Positions 1 through 10,231 of a DNA stretch of 64,000 nucleotides are shown here, one piece after another (the first letter of the stretch is position 1; the number at the start of each line of letters is the position of its first letter). The notes beneath the pieces are model-generated. The model worked only from the letters and a program-made list of their open reading frames with translations, did not search any database and was not told where the DNA came from. Where the stretch lies: assembly GCA_020444175.1 (NCBI GenBank), contig JAHLLM010000013.1:1-64000 (forward strand). Reading direction: 5' to 3'. The stretch is from Desulfobulbaceae bacterium. Its GTDB lineage: Bacteria > Desulfobacterota > Desulfobulbia > Desulfobulbales > SURF-16. The position numbers and the translations under genes are program-made.

Positions 1-45
1 TTATAATTTTAAACAGTAATCATTTACTTTTTCCTTTTGGAACAA

Positions 46-369
46 CTATAAGTTATTCGATTTAAGGGTTAAAAATCTCAATCCAAGTCCAATATGCCGG
101 CCGTTTCGCTCTACCTGGCGCACAACTTCAGCTTCAACAATCATCGGATCTTGGAATTTGAGATTAGGAAGATTGAAGCTTAATTTGACGGCCACTCCCG
201 GCTTAACGGATTCCCCTGTCCTGATCATCATGCCGGTTGAACTGACATTCTGTGAAGAGTCTTCATGCCATTGACTGCTTCCGACAATTTTCCATTTTAT
301 TTTTGTTCCCATGGGAGCCCGGGGTGCAATTCGCCTTTCAACGCTCTTAACCATAATGACCTCCATCAC
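46..369 (-). CDS. PilZ domain protein (c-di-GMP binding)
   Basis: 107 aa ORF; N-terminal ERRxxxR motif and downstream SSTGMMI segment typical of PilZ. Confidence 0.7.
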   Translation of the reverse strand: MMEVIMVKSVERRIAPRAPMGTKIKWKIVGSSQWHEDSSQNVSSTGMMIRTGESVKPGVAVKLSFNLPNLKFQDPMIVEAEVVRQVERNGRHIGLGLRFLTLKSNNL

Positions 370-818
370 CCATTCAGTTCGCAGTGGTTAAAACGTACCT
401 TTACAATATAAATTGCAAAATAAAGGCCAGAGGCTTTATCCAATTTTTAACTGTGATATTAGGCCGATACAACACAAAAAAGACCGTGGCGAGGTATAAC
501 ATAAGTTATACATTTGCTGAACGCTCAGGCTGCAAAGCCCTATGCTGGAAGGGATAAGAGAAAATATAATATTTGGCAAAAAAATAACAAAAGTTATAAA
601 TGCACATTTCCGTCAGGCTAAGAAAAAAAAGAGAGAAATATTTACGTACTTACCCTCCGTTTGAACATACTCATCTGTGGACATAGAAGCAGAATTTAAG
701 ACAAGCCCCTAAACCTGTAATTGTTGTGCATACTGATAGATGACCGCAGTTTTTTCCCTTAAGAAGTAGAGTTTGCAATTACATTATCGTATAATAACCT
801 GGGATTTACCTGTAACAA

Positions 819-1613
819 ATGACTTCCCGAGTAGTACAAAAAATTTCGCAGGATATGCAAACGTATATGAATATTCTTAAAAATGTACTCCTCTTCGTGG
901 CAATTAGCATATTACTATCCAACTGCTCTGCTAAAGAAGAAAAGCCATTGCTGATTTATGCCGGTGATGGTCTCAAAATGGCCATGCAGGAGGTTGAAGA
1001 GATTTTTGAGGAGAGATATCAGTGCGAAATTCAAATAATTTACGCTGGCAGCAAGTCTTTACTCACCGCATTACAGAGATCACGCCAAGGCGATATTTTT
1101 ATCCCTGGTGCGCTTCATTATTTAGAGGAGGCAGGTGATTTGGTGGCTCACCATCACTTAATTGGCCACCATGTCCCTGTTTTTGCTGTCCATAAAGATA
1201 ATCAAAAAAAAATCCGTTCATATGAGGATCTGACAAACAAGAATATCAGTATAGCTGTTGGCAATAAGGATACCTGCTCCATTGGCAGACTGTCTGATGA
1301 AATCATACGGAAACAGGAATTTAAGGAAAAAATTTCTGCAAATATGGCTGTCCTGGCTTCAACCGTCAATGCCTTGGTCAGTGTGCTCAATCAGGGCACT
1401 GTTGATGTTGCCATTATCTGGCTCGACATGCTGCAATGGCCTGAAGCGGCAGAACTTACAGGTATTCCAATCCCGTCCGTTAAAAACGAAATTCAACCCA
1501 TCCATGTGGGTGTGCTTACTACCTCCCCCCACCAAGAACTAGCTGATACTTTTGCGAAATTCATGGTCGATGATGGCCGGGATATTTTTACTAAACACGG
1601 ATTTGGAGGATAA
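819..1613 (+). CDS. ModA/PstS-like periplasmic substrate-binding lipoprotein
   Basis: 264 aa; lipobox-like LLSNC; 'IYAGDGLKMAMQEV..F' and 'GDIFIPG' typical of molybdate/tungstate-type binding proteins. Confidence 0.8.
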   Translation: MTSRVVQKISQDMQTYMNILKNVLLFVAISILLSNCSAKEEKPLLIYAGDGLKMAMQEVEEIFEERYQCEIQIIYAGSKSLLTALQRSRQGDIFIPGALHYLEEAGDLVAHHHLIGHHVPVFAVHKDNQKKIRSYEDLTNKNISIAVGNKDTCSIGRLSDEIIRKQEFKEKISANMAVLASTVNALVSVLNQGTVDVAIIWLDMLQWPEAAELTGIPIPSVKNEIQPIHVGVLTTSPHQELADTFAKFMVDDGRDIFTKHGFGG

Positions 1614-1616
1614 CAG

Positions 1617-3470
1617 ATGCGTGCCTCCAAAAAATTACTGATCTGTTTTGTCTTAATCTCCATATTACCCCTCTGTATCAATTTTGTTCTCGGATTATTG
1701 GTTCAGCAAAAGAACCTGGATAGTTTTTCTCTTGTCACGGAAAAGCAATTACCTGGCAATATTGCCATGGCCCGCTTGATCGCCGAGCTTTACAATATCA
1801 AAGCGCAGCTCGTGAATTATTCCCAGAAAGACATCGACAAACAGTCTAAAATTGAAAAGGCTCTGGCCCGCTTGGACGGCTACCATGCAACTCACCAGCT
1901 TTATCATCATAATTTATATGGAGAAGATGAAACCATTCTGACCCGCCCAGCCTTAAGCAATATTAGTGCACTCATTTCTCAATATATTTTTGCGATAAAT
2001 CAAACCCAGCTCCAGAAAGCCCATCTGCTGAAGCTGGATCTTGATCGTCAAGTAAGCAATTTTATTGACTCCTGCGACGTAGCGGCGGAAAAAGATATTT
2101 GGGCAAGCCAAACAATAATCAAATCCACAAAAAAAAATCTCTTAATGGGTCGGAAAATTTTACTTGGACTCGGGTTGGCCATTTTAGTCGCCGCCATCGT
2201 ATTAAGCTCATTGATATATTATCATTCCAGACGAGCCTACCTGGCACTCGACGAACACAAGAAAAAACTTGAAAAACAGGTGGCTGAGCGGACAGTCGAT
2301 CTTGAAGAAAAAATCATCGCCTTGAGAAGATCAGAGGAAATAATAAGAGCAAAAGAAATCATGCATGAAGAGGCTCAGAAAATTGCGCATATAGGCCACT
2401 GGGAACTTGATTTACGTGGCAAAAAGATGCTTTTTTCCTGTTCAAAAGAAACAAGCAGTATTTTTGAGATTGACCAGCCGCCAGTTGAGGGTTCTTTTGA
2501 AATTTTCTTCAACGCCATTCACCCTGAAGATCAGGATGAAGTTAAGCAAGCATATTGGGAGTCAATTGAAAAGAGAACCCAATATAACATTGTACACCGT
2601 CTTCTTTTTCCTGATGACCGTATCAAATATGTCAATACAAGATGCCGGACGGAGTTTGACAGTTGCGGATTTCCGCTCCGCTCACTTGGAACCATGCAAG
2701 ACATCACAGAATCAAAAAAATCAGAGCAGGTCATTCAGGACCAATACGTCCAACTTGCCCATGCGGGACGATTGACATCCCTTGGTGAAATGGCCACCGG
2801 CATCGCCCATGAGATAAATCAGCCTTTAACGATTATCGATTTGGGAACTCAGTACCTGCAGAGAGATATGGCAAAGCAGGATGCTATGGTGGAAAAGGAG
2901 GTTATTGCAAATATTCGCGCCCAAGTCAAACGTGCTACCACGATCATTAATAATATGCGAGCCTTTGCCAGAGGGAAAAGTGGTGATTCCAAACCGATAC
3001 ATCTCTCTGAGCCGGTTGAAATGGCGCTTTCGTTTTTTCAGGAACAATTTCGGCTTCGGCAGATACAGCTTTCCTATGACGTTGTCAAGTCACTTCCCAA
3101 GGTAAAGGTTGATCCCCAAAAATTTGAGCAGATTGTCATAAACTTTCTTTCCAACGCCCGTTACGCGGTGGAGGAAAAAAATAAAAAAATGCCGAATGGC
3201 TATGAAATGACGGTATGGGTGAGGATCAACCTTGAGAAAGAAAAGAAGAACATTATCTTTGAGGTTGAGGACAATGGAATCGGCATGTCTGAAGAAGAAA
3301 AGAGCAAATGCATGGAACCTTTTTATACCACGAAGGAAGTAGGTGCAGGTACCGGGCTTGGCCTTTCCATTGTTTACAATCTCATTCGTGAATTTGATGG
3401 CATTCCGGAAGTGGAAAGCAAGGCTGGCGAAGGCACACTGTTTCGAATTCTACTGGCGGCTCATGTATAG
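1617..3470 (+). CDS. Membrane PAS-containing sensor histidine kinase
   Basis: 617 aa; two TM segments, PAS, H-box 'GIAHEINQPL', N-box 'NFLSNARYA', 'DNGIGM', 'GTGLGLSI'; starts 3 nt after the upstream binding-protein ORF. Confidence 0.9.
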   Translation: MRASKKLLICFVLISILPLCINFVLGLLVQQKNLDSFSLVTEKQLPGNIAMARLIAELYNIKAQLVNYSQKDIDKQSKIEKALARLDGYHATHQLYHHNLYGEDETILTRPALSNISALISQYIFAINQTQLQKAHLLKLDLDRQVSNFIDSCDVAAEKDIWASQTIIKSTKKNLLMGRKILLGLGLAILVAAIVLSSLIYYHSRRAYLALDEHKKKLEKQVAERTVDLEEKIIALRRSEEIIRAKEIMHEEAQKIAHIGHWELDLRGKKMLFSCSKETSSIFEIDQPPVEGSFEIFFNAIHPEDQDEVKQAYWESIEKRTQYNIVHRLLFPDDRIKYVNTRCRTEFDSCGFPLRSLGTMQDITESKKSEQVIQDQYVQLAHAGRLTSLGEMATGIAHEINQPLTIIDLGTQYLQRDMAKQDAMVEKEVIANIRAQVKRATTIINNMRAFARGKSGDSKPIHLSEPVEMALSFFQEQFRLRQIQLSYDVVKSLPKVKVDPQKFEQIVINFLSNARYAVEEKNKKMPNGYEMTVWVRINLEKEKKNIIFEVEDNGIGMSEEEKSKCMEPFYTTKEVGAGTGLGLSIVYNLIREFDGIPEVESKAGEGTLFRILLAAHV

Positions 3471-3706
3471 AATCCATCGATTCGAATGATACTGTTCTCC
3501 TTCATTTCCAGAGCCTCAGCCATTGCCTCATTTTGCCGCCACATACGTTCGTTGTTTCCCTGCATTACTTCCCGGCTCATCTTTCTTTCTGAACTCTTGG
3601 CTGAAAATGAATGGTAATCAAAATTATGAATATGCGTCTGTTCTGACCTATGATGTATAGTCTTCAGGCGAATTGAAACTCATGACTCCAAACAGAGGAT
3701 ATAACT

Positions 3707-4093
3707 ATGGGGAAGAAAAAAATTATACAGACAGATAAAGCTCCTGCAGCAATTGGTCCTTATTCTCAGGCTGTTGTTGCAAATGGATTTCTGTTTATTT
3801 CCGGTCAGATCCCGCTTGACCCTGTAACAATGGAGATTGTAGGTGATTCAGCAGAAGAGCAGACCGAACAGGTCCTAAAAAATATTGAAGCCATACTTCA
3901 TGCCGCCCGGCTGGATGTAGCCAGTGTAGTGAAAACAACCATACTTCTTACGGATATCAATGATTTTTCTGTAGTAAATGAACAATACGGAAAAGTCTTT
4001 AAAAAAGACTATCCGGCCAGGGCAACATACCAGGTTGCGGCTCTGCCCAAAGGGGCAAGAATTGAACTTGAAGCAGTGGCCGTGCTTTCATAA
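3707..4093 (+). CDS. RidA (YjgF/YER057c/UK114) family protein
   Basis: 128 aa; 'APAAIGPYSQAVVANGFLFISGQIPLDP' and 'YPARATYQVAALPKGARIELEAVA' signatures. Confidence 0.95.
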   Translation: MGKKKIIQTDKAPAAIGPYSQAVVANGFLFISGQIPLDPVTMEIVGDSAEEQTEQVLKNIEAILHAARLDVASVVKTTILLTDINDFSVVNEQYGKVFKKDYPARATYQVAALPKGARIELEAVAVLS

Positions 4094-4288
4094 TTTTCCC
4101 CCGTGAAAACAGATGGAGTTGCATTTATGCCCTTCAAGGGAAGAAGTGATGACAACCACAGCCAACGCAGCAATATAACGAAATTCGTATCTGTCCAGAA
4201 ATTGACCATCTCGAAGTCTTGCAGGCTCGCTTACCAGAGGATAGCTTTTTAAGCGTGACACAGATATCAGGGAAAAGGGCCATTTATG

Positions 4289-4320
4289 GAATGATCAAAT
4301 GAATTTCCCGTTGATCATTC
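4289..4320 (-). terminator. Hairpin overlapping the stop of the 4315..4803 gene
   Basis: Perfect 10-bp inverted repeat GAATGATCAA/TTGATCATTC with 12-nt loop; no clear T-run. Confidence 0.35.
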
Positions 4321-4803
4321 TGCCAGCTTGCAGGCCATAAGTTTGGTGCCATGCTCCCGGAAGGCTATATACGCCTTGTTAAGGGGCTTAAGCTCCGTGA
4401 CGATACCGAGGCCGAAAAGTGAGTGGTCCACTACATCTCCAACGGTTAAAGTGGCGTCAAGTGCATAGGGGATGGCAGTACTGACATCCTTGTCCCGGAT
4501 CAAGTCATCAAAATCGGCAACCTCCCGTAAAGCCTTCTTAGTGGGACTCTTGCTTTTCTTTGTCTTCGGAGCGTCTGTACTGCTTACCGTCACTTTGCCA
4601 TCTCGACGACGACGGATGGAGCTTGTCTTCTTTTTTTCCGCAACCGGAGGCCTGTAATTATGCCTGGCTCCGCAGGTATTGCACTGTACCTTGGCAATAG
4701 TGTCGCCGGTCATGGCAATAACGGTATGGTTGGTTACATCCTTGCACTTGAGACAGCGGGAATCGACATCGTCTCCTGCTGATTTGTTTGTTTCAATGGT
4801 CAT
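4315..4803 (-). CDS. Zinc-ribbon protein of unknown function with C-terminal CarD/Tudor-like segment
   Basis: 162 aa; CLKC...CNTC zinc ribbon, Lys-rich linker, 'VGDVVDHSLFGLGIVTEL' segment. Confidence 0.7.
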   Translation of the reverse strand: MTIETNKSAGDDVDSRCLKCKDVTNHTVIAMTGDTIAKVQCNTCGARHNYRPPVAEKKKTSSIRRRRDGKVTVSSTDAPKTKKSKSPTKKALREVADFDDLIRDKDVSTAIPYALDATLTVGDVVDHSLFGLGIVTELKPLNKAYIAFREHGTKLMACKLAE

Positions 4804-5019
4804 TGTCTCTTTTTCTCTCTTTCTTTTTCTCTGTTTATTTTCAACTGCCGGGGCTCATAAGCTCATTAATATATACCTGATGTTCAACAACACCCTGCAA
4901 CGTTGCCCAGACAATGAACGCTAATAGGATTGAGACGGCAGAGGATGAGCAAGTCGGTCTATCTCAGATGACGCTTTGCGAGGCCACTGCTTTTTTTGTG
5001 AACTTCTGTAAGGACAAAC

Positions 5020-5062
5020 AAAAAAAACAGCAAATCGAACTGTTGTCCAATTTGCTGTTTTT
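5020..5062 (-). terminator. Rho-independent terminator downstream of tRNA-Pro
   Basis: AAAAACAGCAAATTGG...CGATTTGCTGTTTTTTTT on the minus strand. Confidence 0.75.
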
Positions 5063-5071
5063 CAATAAAAA

Positions 5072-5148
5072 TGGTCGGGATGAGAGGATTTGAACCTCCG
5101 ACCACCTGAACCCCATTCAGGTACGCTACCAGACTGCGCTACATCCCG
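5072..5148 (-). tRNA. tRNA-Pro(GGG), CCA encoded
   Basis: Cloverleaf CGGGATGTAGCGCAGTCTGGTAGCGTACCTGAATGGGGTTCAGGTGGTCGGAGGTTCAAATCCTCTCATCCCGACCA; anticodon loop ATGGGGT. Confidence 0.95.
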
Positions 5149-5224
5149 ATGAAACACTTATTCTTTTTTGTATAAGCTATTTAGCATGCTCCCAATGATA
5201 CTGTCAAGAACCAATAGAAAGGTC

Positions 5225-5656
5225 TTACTTCCCTTTTAATATTTTTTGTATAGCAATGAGTTCGGATTTAAGTCCTGATAAAAAATCTTTCTGATCAACA
5301 ACTTCTACGTCAACAGAATCAACCTGTTTTGGTTCCTGGGCACGACTGAGAAACTTTTTTGCTCCAGGTATGGTGAACCCATCCTCTTTAAGAAGCTTCT
5401 TTATGGTCAGAATATTTTCAACATCGACCCTGCGGTAAAGGCGCTGTTTCGAAGAAGCCCTGTGGGGCCGAATCATTTTTTTAAACTCTGATTCCCAATA
5501 GCGAAGCACATGCTGTTTCAAGCCGGCAATCTCACATACTTCACTTATCTTAAAATATTTCTTTTCAGGAATCAGGCTGTTATATTCCCCTCCCTCACTG
5601 ATTTCATGAAATAGAGTGTTGTGAGGTTTTCGCGTTGCCACCGTTTTTCTCAGCAA
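5225..5656 (-). CDS. MerR family transcriptional regulator
   Basis: 143 aa; 'YFKISEVCEIAGLKQHVLRYWESEF..IRPHRASSKQRLYRRVDVENILTIKKLL'. Confidence 0.9.
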   Translation of the reverse strand: MLRKTVATRKPHNTLFHEISEGGEYNSLIPEKKYFKISEVCEIAGLKQHVLRYWESEFKKMIRPHRASSKQRLYRRVDVENILTIKKLLKEDGFTIPGAKKFLSRAQEPKQVDSVDVEVVDQKDFLSGLKSELIAIQKILKGK

Positions 5657-5753
5657 TTTCGGTTGAAGATTTTAAACGAATTTATTTAATCATATCACCT
5701 TAGCGAATCGAAAAACAGGTATCAATTTATATTTAATGTAATCTGGATGCTGA

Positions 5754-6044
5754 TCACGTGTTGATTTTCTCACGCAGTCCCTTGCTGGCTTTAAAACTGA
5801 TCATACTGCGCCGGGCAATTTCCATGGTCTCACCGGTTCGAGGGTTTCGCCCCATGCGAGGTGATTTCTGCCTAACGGTAAACGTGCCGAACTGAACCAG
5901 TTTAACAGGCTCTTCCTGAAGAAGGGCCTGCTTTAAAGAAGAAAATACTTCATCAACGAGTTCCGCTGCACTGCGCTGGGAAATACCTAATTGCTCATTA
6001 ATTGTCTGGGCCAGTTGTTTTCTTGTAAGATTGGATTGTTTCAT
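5754..6044 (-). CDS. ihfA: Integration host factor subunit alpha (HU/IHF family)
   Basis: 96 aa; 'NLTRKQLAQTINEQLGISQRSAAELVDEVF' and 'GTFTVRQKSPRMGRNPRTGE'; downstream of pheT. Confidence 0.93.
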   Translation of the reverse strand: MKQSNLTRKQLAQTINEQLGISQRSAAELVDEVFSSLKQALLQEEPVKLVQFGTFTVRQKSPRMGRNPRTGETMEIARRSMISFKASKGLREKINT

Positions 6045-6050
6045 ACTGCT

Positions 6051-8474
6051 CTATTCCTCTCGTAGTTGCCCCTCAAAACGGGTCAGAATCATATCGAGAA
6101 TTTTATTGTGTTCTTTGACAACTGTTTCATCATCAAGGGTACATTCGGAGGACCGATAGGTAACTTTGACGGCAACACTTTTACGTCCTTCACCTATGGT
6201 TTCACCACGATAAATATCAAAAAGCTCTGCATTTTCAACGAGATCAATGCCAAGATCTTTAATTGCCTGTACAATTTCTCCAGCACCTATGCGTTCAGGG
6301 ACAAGTACGGCGATATCCCACTTGACAGAGGGAAATTTGGGAAGCGGCACAAATTTTTTGCTTTCTCGAGTCAGAGAAAGCAAAATATCCATATCTATAT
6401 CAAGATAATAAACATCCTGTTTTATGCCGAAATTACCGAGAACGGCCTTGCCTATCTTTCCGCAGTGGCCAAGGTTCACATCATTGGTTGATAACTGCAT
6501 ACTGGTGTGAGGCTCACAATATTTTGGTGCGGAGGCAGGGTTTATATCAAAACAAATGCTGCAAATCCGGAGTTCTCTCAGCAGAGTTTCCACAACGCCA
6601 CGAATGTCATAAAAATCTCCCTTTTCCTGACCAAAATGAAGCACAGGTGCACCAGGCAACCTGTTGCCGCTCATTACAACTGAAAGTGAAGTCTGTTCTT
6701 TTGGCTGCTCAGCATCACTCACCGGGTGAAAACATTTGCCGATTTCAAAAAGACGGATATCAGCGGATTGATAATTGACATTGCGCCGGACATTTTCCAG
6801 CAACCCAGGCAGAAGCATGGAGCGCATGACACTCTGCTCTTCGCCAAGAGGATTCAAAAGACGAACCGTCTGGCGCTGAGAATCATTTTCATCAAGCCCG
6901 AGCATGTCAAAATGTTTGGGAGTGACAAAACTGTAATTTATGGCTTCATTAAAACCGAGCGATGTCATCATTGCTGCGACATCTTTACGAAGACTACGGG
7001 CCGGATCCGGCAAGGAAGCGGACATAGGAACCAGGGGCATGGTATGAGGAAACTCATTGTACCCCTTCAGCCGGGCAACTTCCTCTACAATGTCAACTTC
7101 TCTTTCCAGGTCAACGCGAAAACTCGGAGGAGTTACCTTCAGCGTATCACTGTCGAGCTGTTCAACCCCTATTTCTATGTCAGTGAGCATTTTTGATATT
7201 TCAGCAGCACTGAAATCATAGCCAAGAAGATCGTTTGTTCTCTGCACCCGAAGATTGACCGCTTCAGGATTTTTTACCCCTTCTGCAAAATCAATCCCAT
7301 TTGGTTCAACCTCAGCGCCGGCAAGCTCACAGAGCAAACGCACAGCCCTTTCCATGGCCCGAGGTGCCAGCTGGGGATCAACGCCACGCTCAAATCTATA
7401 GGAAGCATCAGTCCCGAGATTCAAATTTCTCGCTGTACGCCTGACGCTTACCGGGTCAAAACAGGCTGATTCAAGAAGCACTTCAGTGGTCTGCTCATCA
7501 ACCTCAGAGTTTCCACCGCCCATGACTCCGGCGACGGCTACTGGCTTCTGTGCATCACAAATCATCAACATCTGAGGATCAAGTTGTCTTTCAACGCCAT
7601 CAAGGGTTGTCATGGTCTCGCCCTGTCGTGCCTTGCGGACAACTATCGCACCACCGCCAAGCTTTTTAAAATCAAAAGCATGCAGAGGCTGACCATATTC
7701 AAGCATAACAAAATTGGTGATATCAACAACGTTGTTGATGGGACGCAGGTCCACGGCAAGAAGACGTTTCTGCAACCACCATGGCGAAGGACCAATGGTA
7801 ACATTTTTCAGGAGACGAGCTGCATATCTGGGGCAATCCGCATCTTCGACAGTAACCGAAAAACGACATCCCTCACCGGTCAACGTCGGCAATTCTTCAA
7901 CTGACACAGGATGCTTAATAGTCGTGTTGCAAAAGACTGCAGTCTCTCTGCCGATACCAATCAGGCTTGTACAGTCAGGACGGTTTGGGGTGAGATCCAC
8001 CTCAATAACGGTATCTTTTAATTCCAGTGCATCGGCAAGATCCTGACCGGATTCCTGCAACCAGTCCAGCTCCATAATGCCGGCATGGGCTTCACTGATA
8101 CCAAGATCCTTTTCAGAACAAAGCATGCCTTCGGAAAGTTGCCCTCGAATCTTGCTTTTTTTAATTGCCAAGCCGGAGGATAATGTTGTTCCCGGAAGAG
8201 CAATAGCGGTCATCAGACCCGCCCGCGCATTGGGTGCTCCACAGACAACCTGAGATTCTTTGCCGCCAATATCAACCTTACAAACGACCAAACGGTCAGC
8301 ATTGGGATGGCTGCTGACGGTAACAATACGCGCCACCTTGACACCGTCAAGATCTGTAAAAATATCTTCAACACCGTCAACCTCCAGCCCTGCCATGGTC
8401 AGGCGGTCTGCAAGTTCGCTTGAAGAAATATTCACATCAACATATTGTTTCAGCCAGTTAACTGTAAATTTCAT
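6051..8474 (-). CDS. pheT: Phenylalanyl-tRNA synthetase beta subunit
   Basis: 807 aa; 'MKFTVNWLKQYVDVNISSSELADRLTMAGLEVDGVE', 'LTPNRPDC', C-terminal anticodon-binding-like domain; next to pheS. Confidence 0.98.
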   Translation of the reverse strand: MKFTVNWLKQYVDVNISSSELADRLTMAGLEVDGVEDIFTDLDGVKVARIVTVSSHPNADRLVVCKVDIGGKESQVVCGAPNARAGLMTAIALPGTTLSSGLAIKKSKIRGQLSEGMLCSEKDLGISEAHAGIMELDWLQESGQDLADALELKDTVIEVDLTPNRPDCTSLIGIGRETAVFCNTTIKHPVSVEELPTLTGEGCRFSVTVEDADCPRYAARLLKNVTIGPSPWWLQKRLLAVDLRPINNVVDITNFVMLEYGQPLHAFDFKKLGGGAIVVRKARQGETMTTLDGVERQLDPQMLMICDAQKPVAVAGVMGGGNSEVDEQTTEVLLESACFDPVSVRRTARNLNLGTDASYRFERGVDPQLAPRAMERAVRLLCELAGAEVEPNGIDFAEGVKNPEAVNLRVQRTNDLLGYDFSAAEISKMLTDIEIGVEQLDSDTLKVTPPSFRVDLEREVDIVEEVARLKGYNEFPHTMPLVPMSASLPDPARSLRKDVAAMMTSLGFNEAINYSFVTPKHFDMLGLDENDSQRQTVRLLNPLGEEQSVMRSMLLPGLLENVRRNVNYQSADIRLFEIGKCFHPVSDAEQPKEQTSLSVVMSGNRLPGAPVLHFGQEKGDFYDIRGVVETLLRELRICSICFDINPASAPKYCEPHTSMQLSTNDVNLGHCGKIGKAVLGNFGIKQDVYYLDIDMDILLSLTRESKKFVPLPKFPSVKWDIAVLVPERIGAGEIVQAIKDLGIDLVENAELFDIYRGETIGEGRKSVAVKVTYRSSECTLDDETVVKEHNKILDMILTRFEGQLREE

Positions 8475-8502
8475 AACTCAGAATAATCTTTTGTGGAGGG
8501 AG

Positions 8503-9516
8503 TTAGAACTGAGAAAGAAAACGAAGATCGTTCTCATAATAAAGGCGGATGTCATTGATCCCATATTTCAACATGGCAATCCGTTCCACACCGAGACCAA
8601 AGGCAAAACCACTATAGACTTCAGGATCGTACCCTACCTGCTTGAAAACTTCGGGATCGATCATTCCTGCTCCCAAAATTTCAAGCCAACCGGTGTGTTT
8701 GCAGACACGACAGCCTTTGCCGCCGCACATAACACAGGCAATATCTATTTCCGCACTCGGTTCAGTAAAGGGAAAAAAGCTGGGTCTTGCGCGCATGGCC
8801 GTATTTTCATCAAACATCTTGGAGATGAAAACTCCAAGAATACCGCGCAAATCAGCAAAAGAAACTTTTTTATCGACCAGAAAGCCCTCTACCTGATGAA
8901 ACATCGGGGTGTGGGTGATATCTGAATCACACCGGTATACCTTCCCCGGAGCAATCATCCGCAGTGGCGGTTCCTGATTCTCCATGATGCGGGCCTGCAT
9001 AGGCGATGTATGGGTCCGCAGGAGAAGGCTTTCGTTGATATAAAACGTATCATGCATGTCCCGGGCAGGATGATGTTTTGGTATGTTGAGCGCTTCGAAG
9101 TTATAAAAATCCGTCTCAACATCCGGTCCCTCGGCAACACCAAACCCCATTCCCTCAAATATGGAACAGATTTCTTCCATAATCTGGGTAACGGGGTGCA
9201 GCTTGCCAAATGGAATTGCCCTGCCGGGCAATGTCAGGTCTGATTCAAGGGAGTCACTGGGACCTGCAGCACTTTGCTCAAGTTCTGATTTTCTTGCAGA
9301 AAACTTCTCTTCAAGATCAACTTTAATCTCGTTTGCCAGTTTCCCAAGACGCGGTCGGTCTTCTTTGGGAACGCTGCCGAGTTGACGCATTAAAGAAGTA
9401 AATTCACTTTTACGCCCGAGATATTTTACCCTGAAAGGCTCAAGTTCTTTGATTTCCGAGAGTGCGGCGAGATCCTCATGCGCTGCTTTCTGTAAACGAA
9501 GTAGTTCTTCTTCCAT
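8503..9516 (-). CDS. pheS: Phenylalanyl-tRNA synthetase alpha subunit
   Basis: 337 aa; '[14 protein letters not shown]', '[21 protein letters not shown]'. Confidence 0.98.
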   Translation of the reverse strand: MEEELLRLQKAAHEDLAALSEIKELEPFRVKYLGRKSEFTSLMRQLGSVPKEDRPRLGKLANEIKVDLEEKFSARKSELEQSAAGPSDSLESDLTLPGRAIPFGKLHPVTQIMEEICSIFEGMGFGVAEGPDVETDFYNFEALNIPKHHPARDMHDTFYINESLLLRTHTSPMQARIMENQEPPLRMIAPGKVYRCDSDITHTPMFHQVEGFLVDKKVSFADLRGILGVFISKMFDENTAMRARPSFFPFTEPSAEIDIACVMCGGKGCRVCKHTGWLEILGAGMIDPEVFKQVGYDPEVYSGFAFGLGVERIAMLKYGINDIRLYYENDLRFLSQF

Positions 9517-9544
9517 TTTTATAATGATCGAGATTTTGTCTCAA

Positions 9545-9889
9545 TCAGGAAGCAAGTTTCGTTACAGCGGAAAAAGCATTCGGATCAAGAATGGCCAGAT
9601 TGGAGAGAACCTTGCGGTCAAGCTCAACATTGGCTTTTTTCAATCCACCCATCAGGCGGCTGTAGTTGGTACCATTCTCTTTGGCTGCGGCACCAATACG
9701 TACAATCCAAAGACGGCGAAAATCACGTTTTTTAGCGCGTCTATCGCGATAGGCATAGCACAAGGCGCGGTCTACCGCTTCGGTGGCGGTTCTGAAAAGA
9801 CGATGTCTTCCACCACGGAAGCCTTTGGCCAGTTTAAGGACTCTATTTCTTCTGCGGCGTGCTTTAAAACCGCGTGTTACTCTAGGCAT
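9545..9889 (-). CDS. rplT: 50S ribosomal protein L20
   Basis: 114 aa; '[35 protein letters not shown]'. Confidence 0.98.
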   Translation of the reverse strand: MPRVTRGFKARRRRNRVLKLAKGFRGGRHRLFRTATEAVDRALCYAYRDRRAKKRDFRRLWIVRIGAAAKENGTNYSRLMGGLKKANVELDRKVLSNLAILDPNAFSAVTKLAS

Positions 9890-9903
9890 TTCAATCTCCT
9901 TGA

Positions 9904-10101
9904 TTACATATAAGGCAGAATACGTTTGATTCCCTTAACGTTGGAGGGATCAACAATATCTGATTGGCGTAAATTTCTTTTTCTCTTTGTGCTTTTTTTC
10001 GTCAGTATATGACTGGTATACGCCTTTCTGCGAACAACCTTGCCGGAGCCGGTCATTTTAAAACGCTTGGCGGCCCCTCTGTTGGTTTTCATTTTGGGCA
10101 T
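9904..10101 (-). CDS. rpmI: 50S ribosomal protein L35
   Basis: 65 aa; '[45 protein letters not shown]'. Confidence 0.98.
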   Translation of the reverse strand: MPKMKTNRGAAKRFKMTGSGKVVRRKAYTSHILTKKSTKRKRNLRQSDIVDPSNVKGIKRILPYM

Positions 10102-10231
10102 GGTACTTACTCCTGTTTAATATCAAGGATACGATTTCCGAATCCACTTTAAATACGAGAAATCCTATCCAACTTAAGAATCTGCTGACTATTTATTATT
10201 CAGGTTGGCTCTTTGCCTTGATAGACAATTA

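Noticed and set aside
4123-4138. 16-nt match ATTTATGCCCTTCAAG shared with 26242
   Set aside because: Short; could be a fragment of the CAGGCTGTTGAAAAA repeat family but not distinguishable from chance without a genome-wide search.
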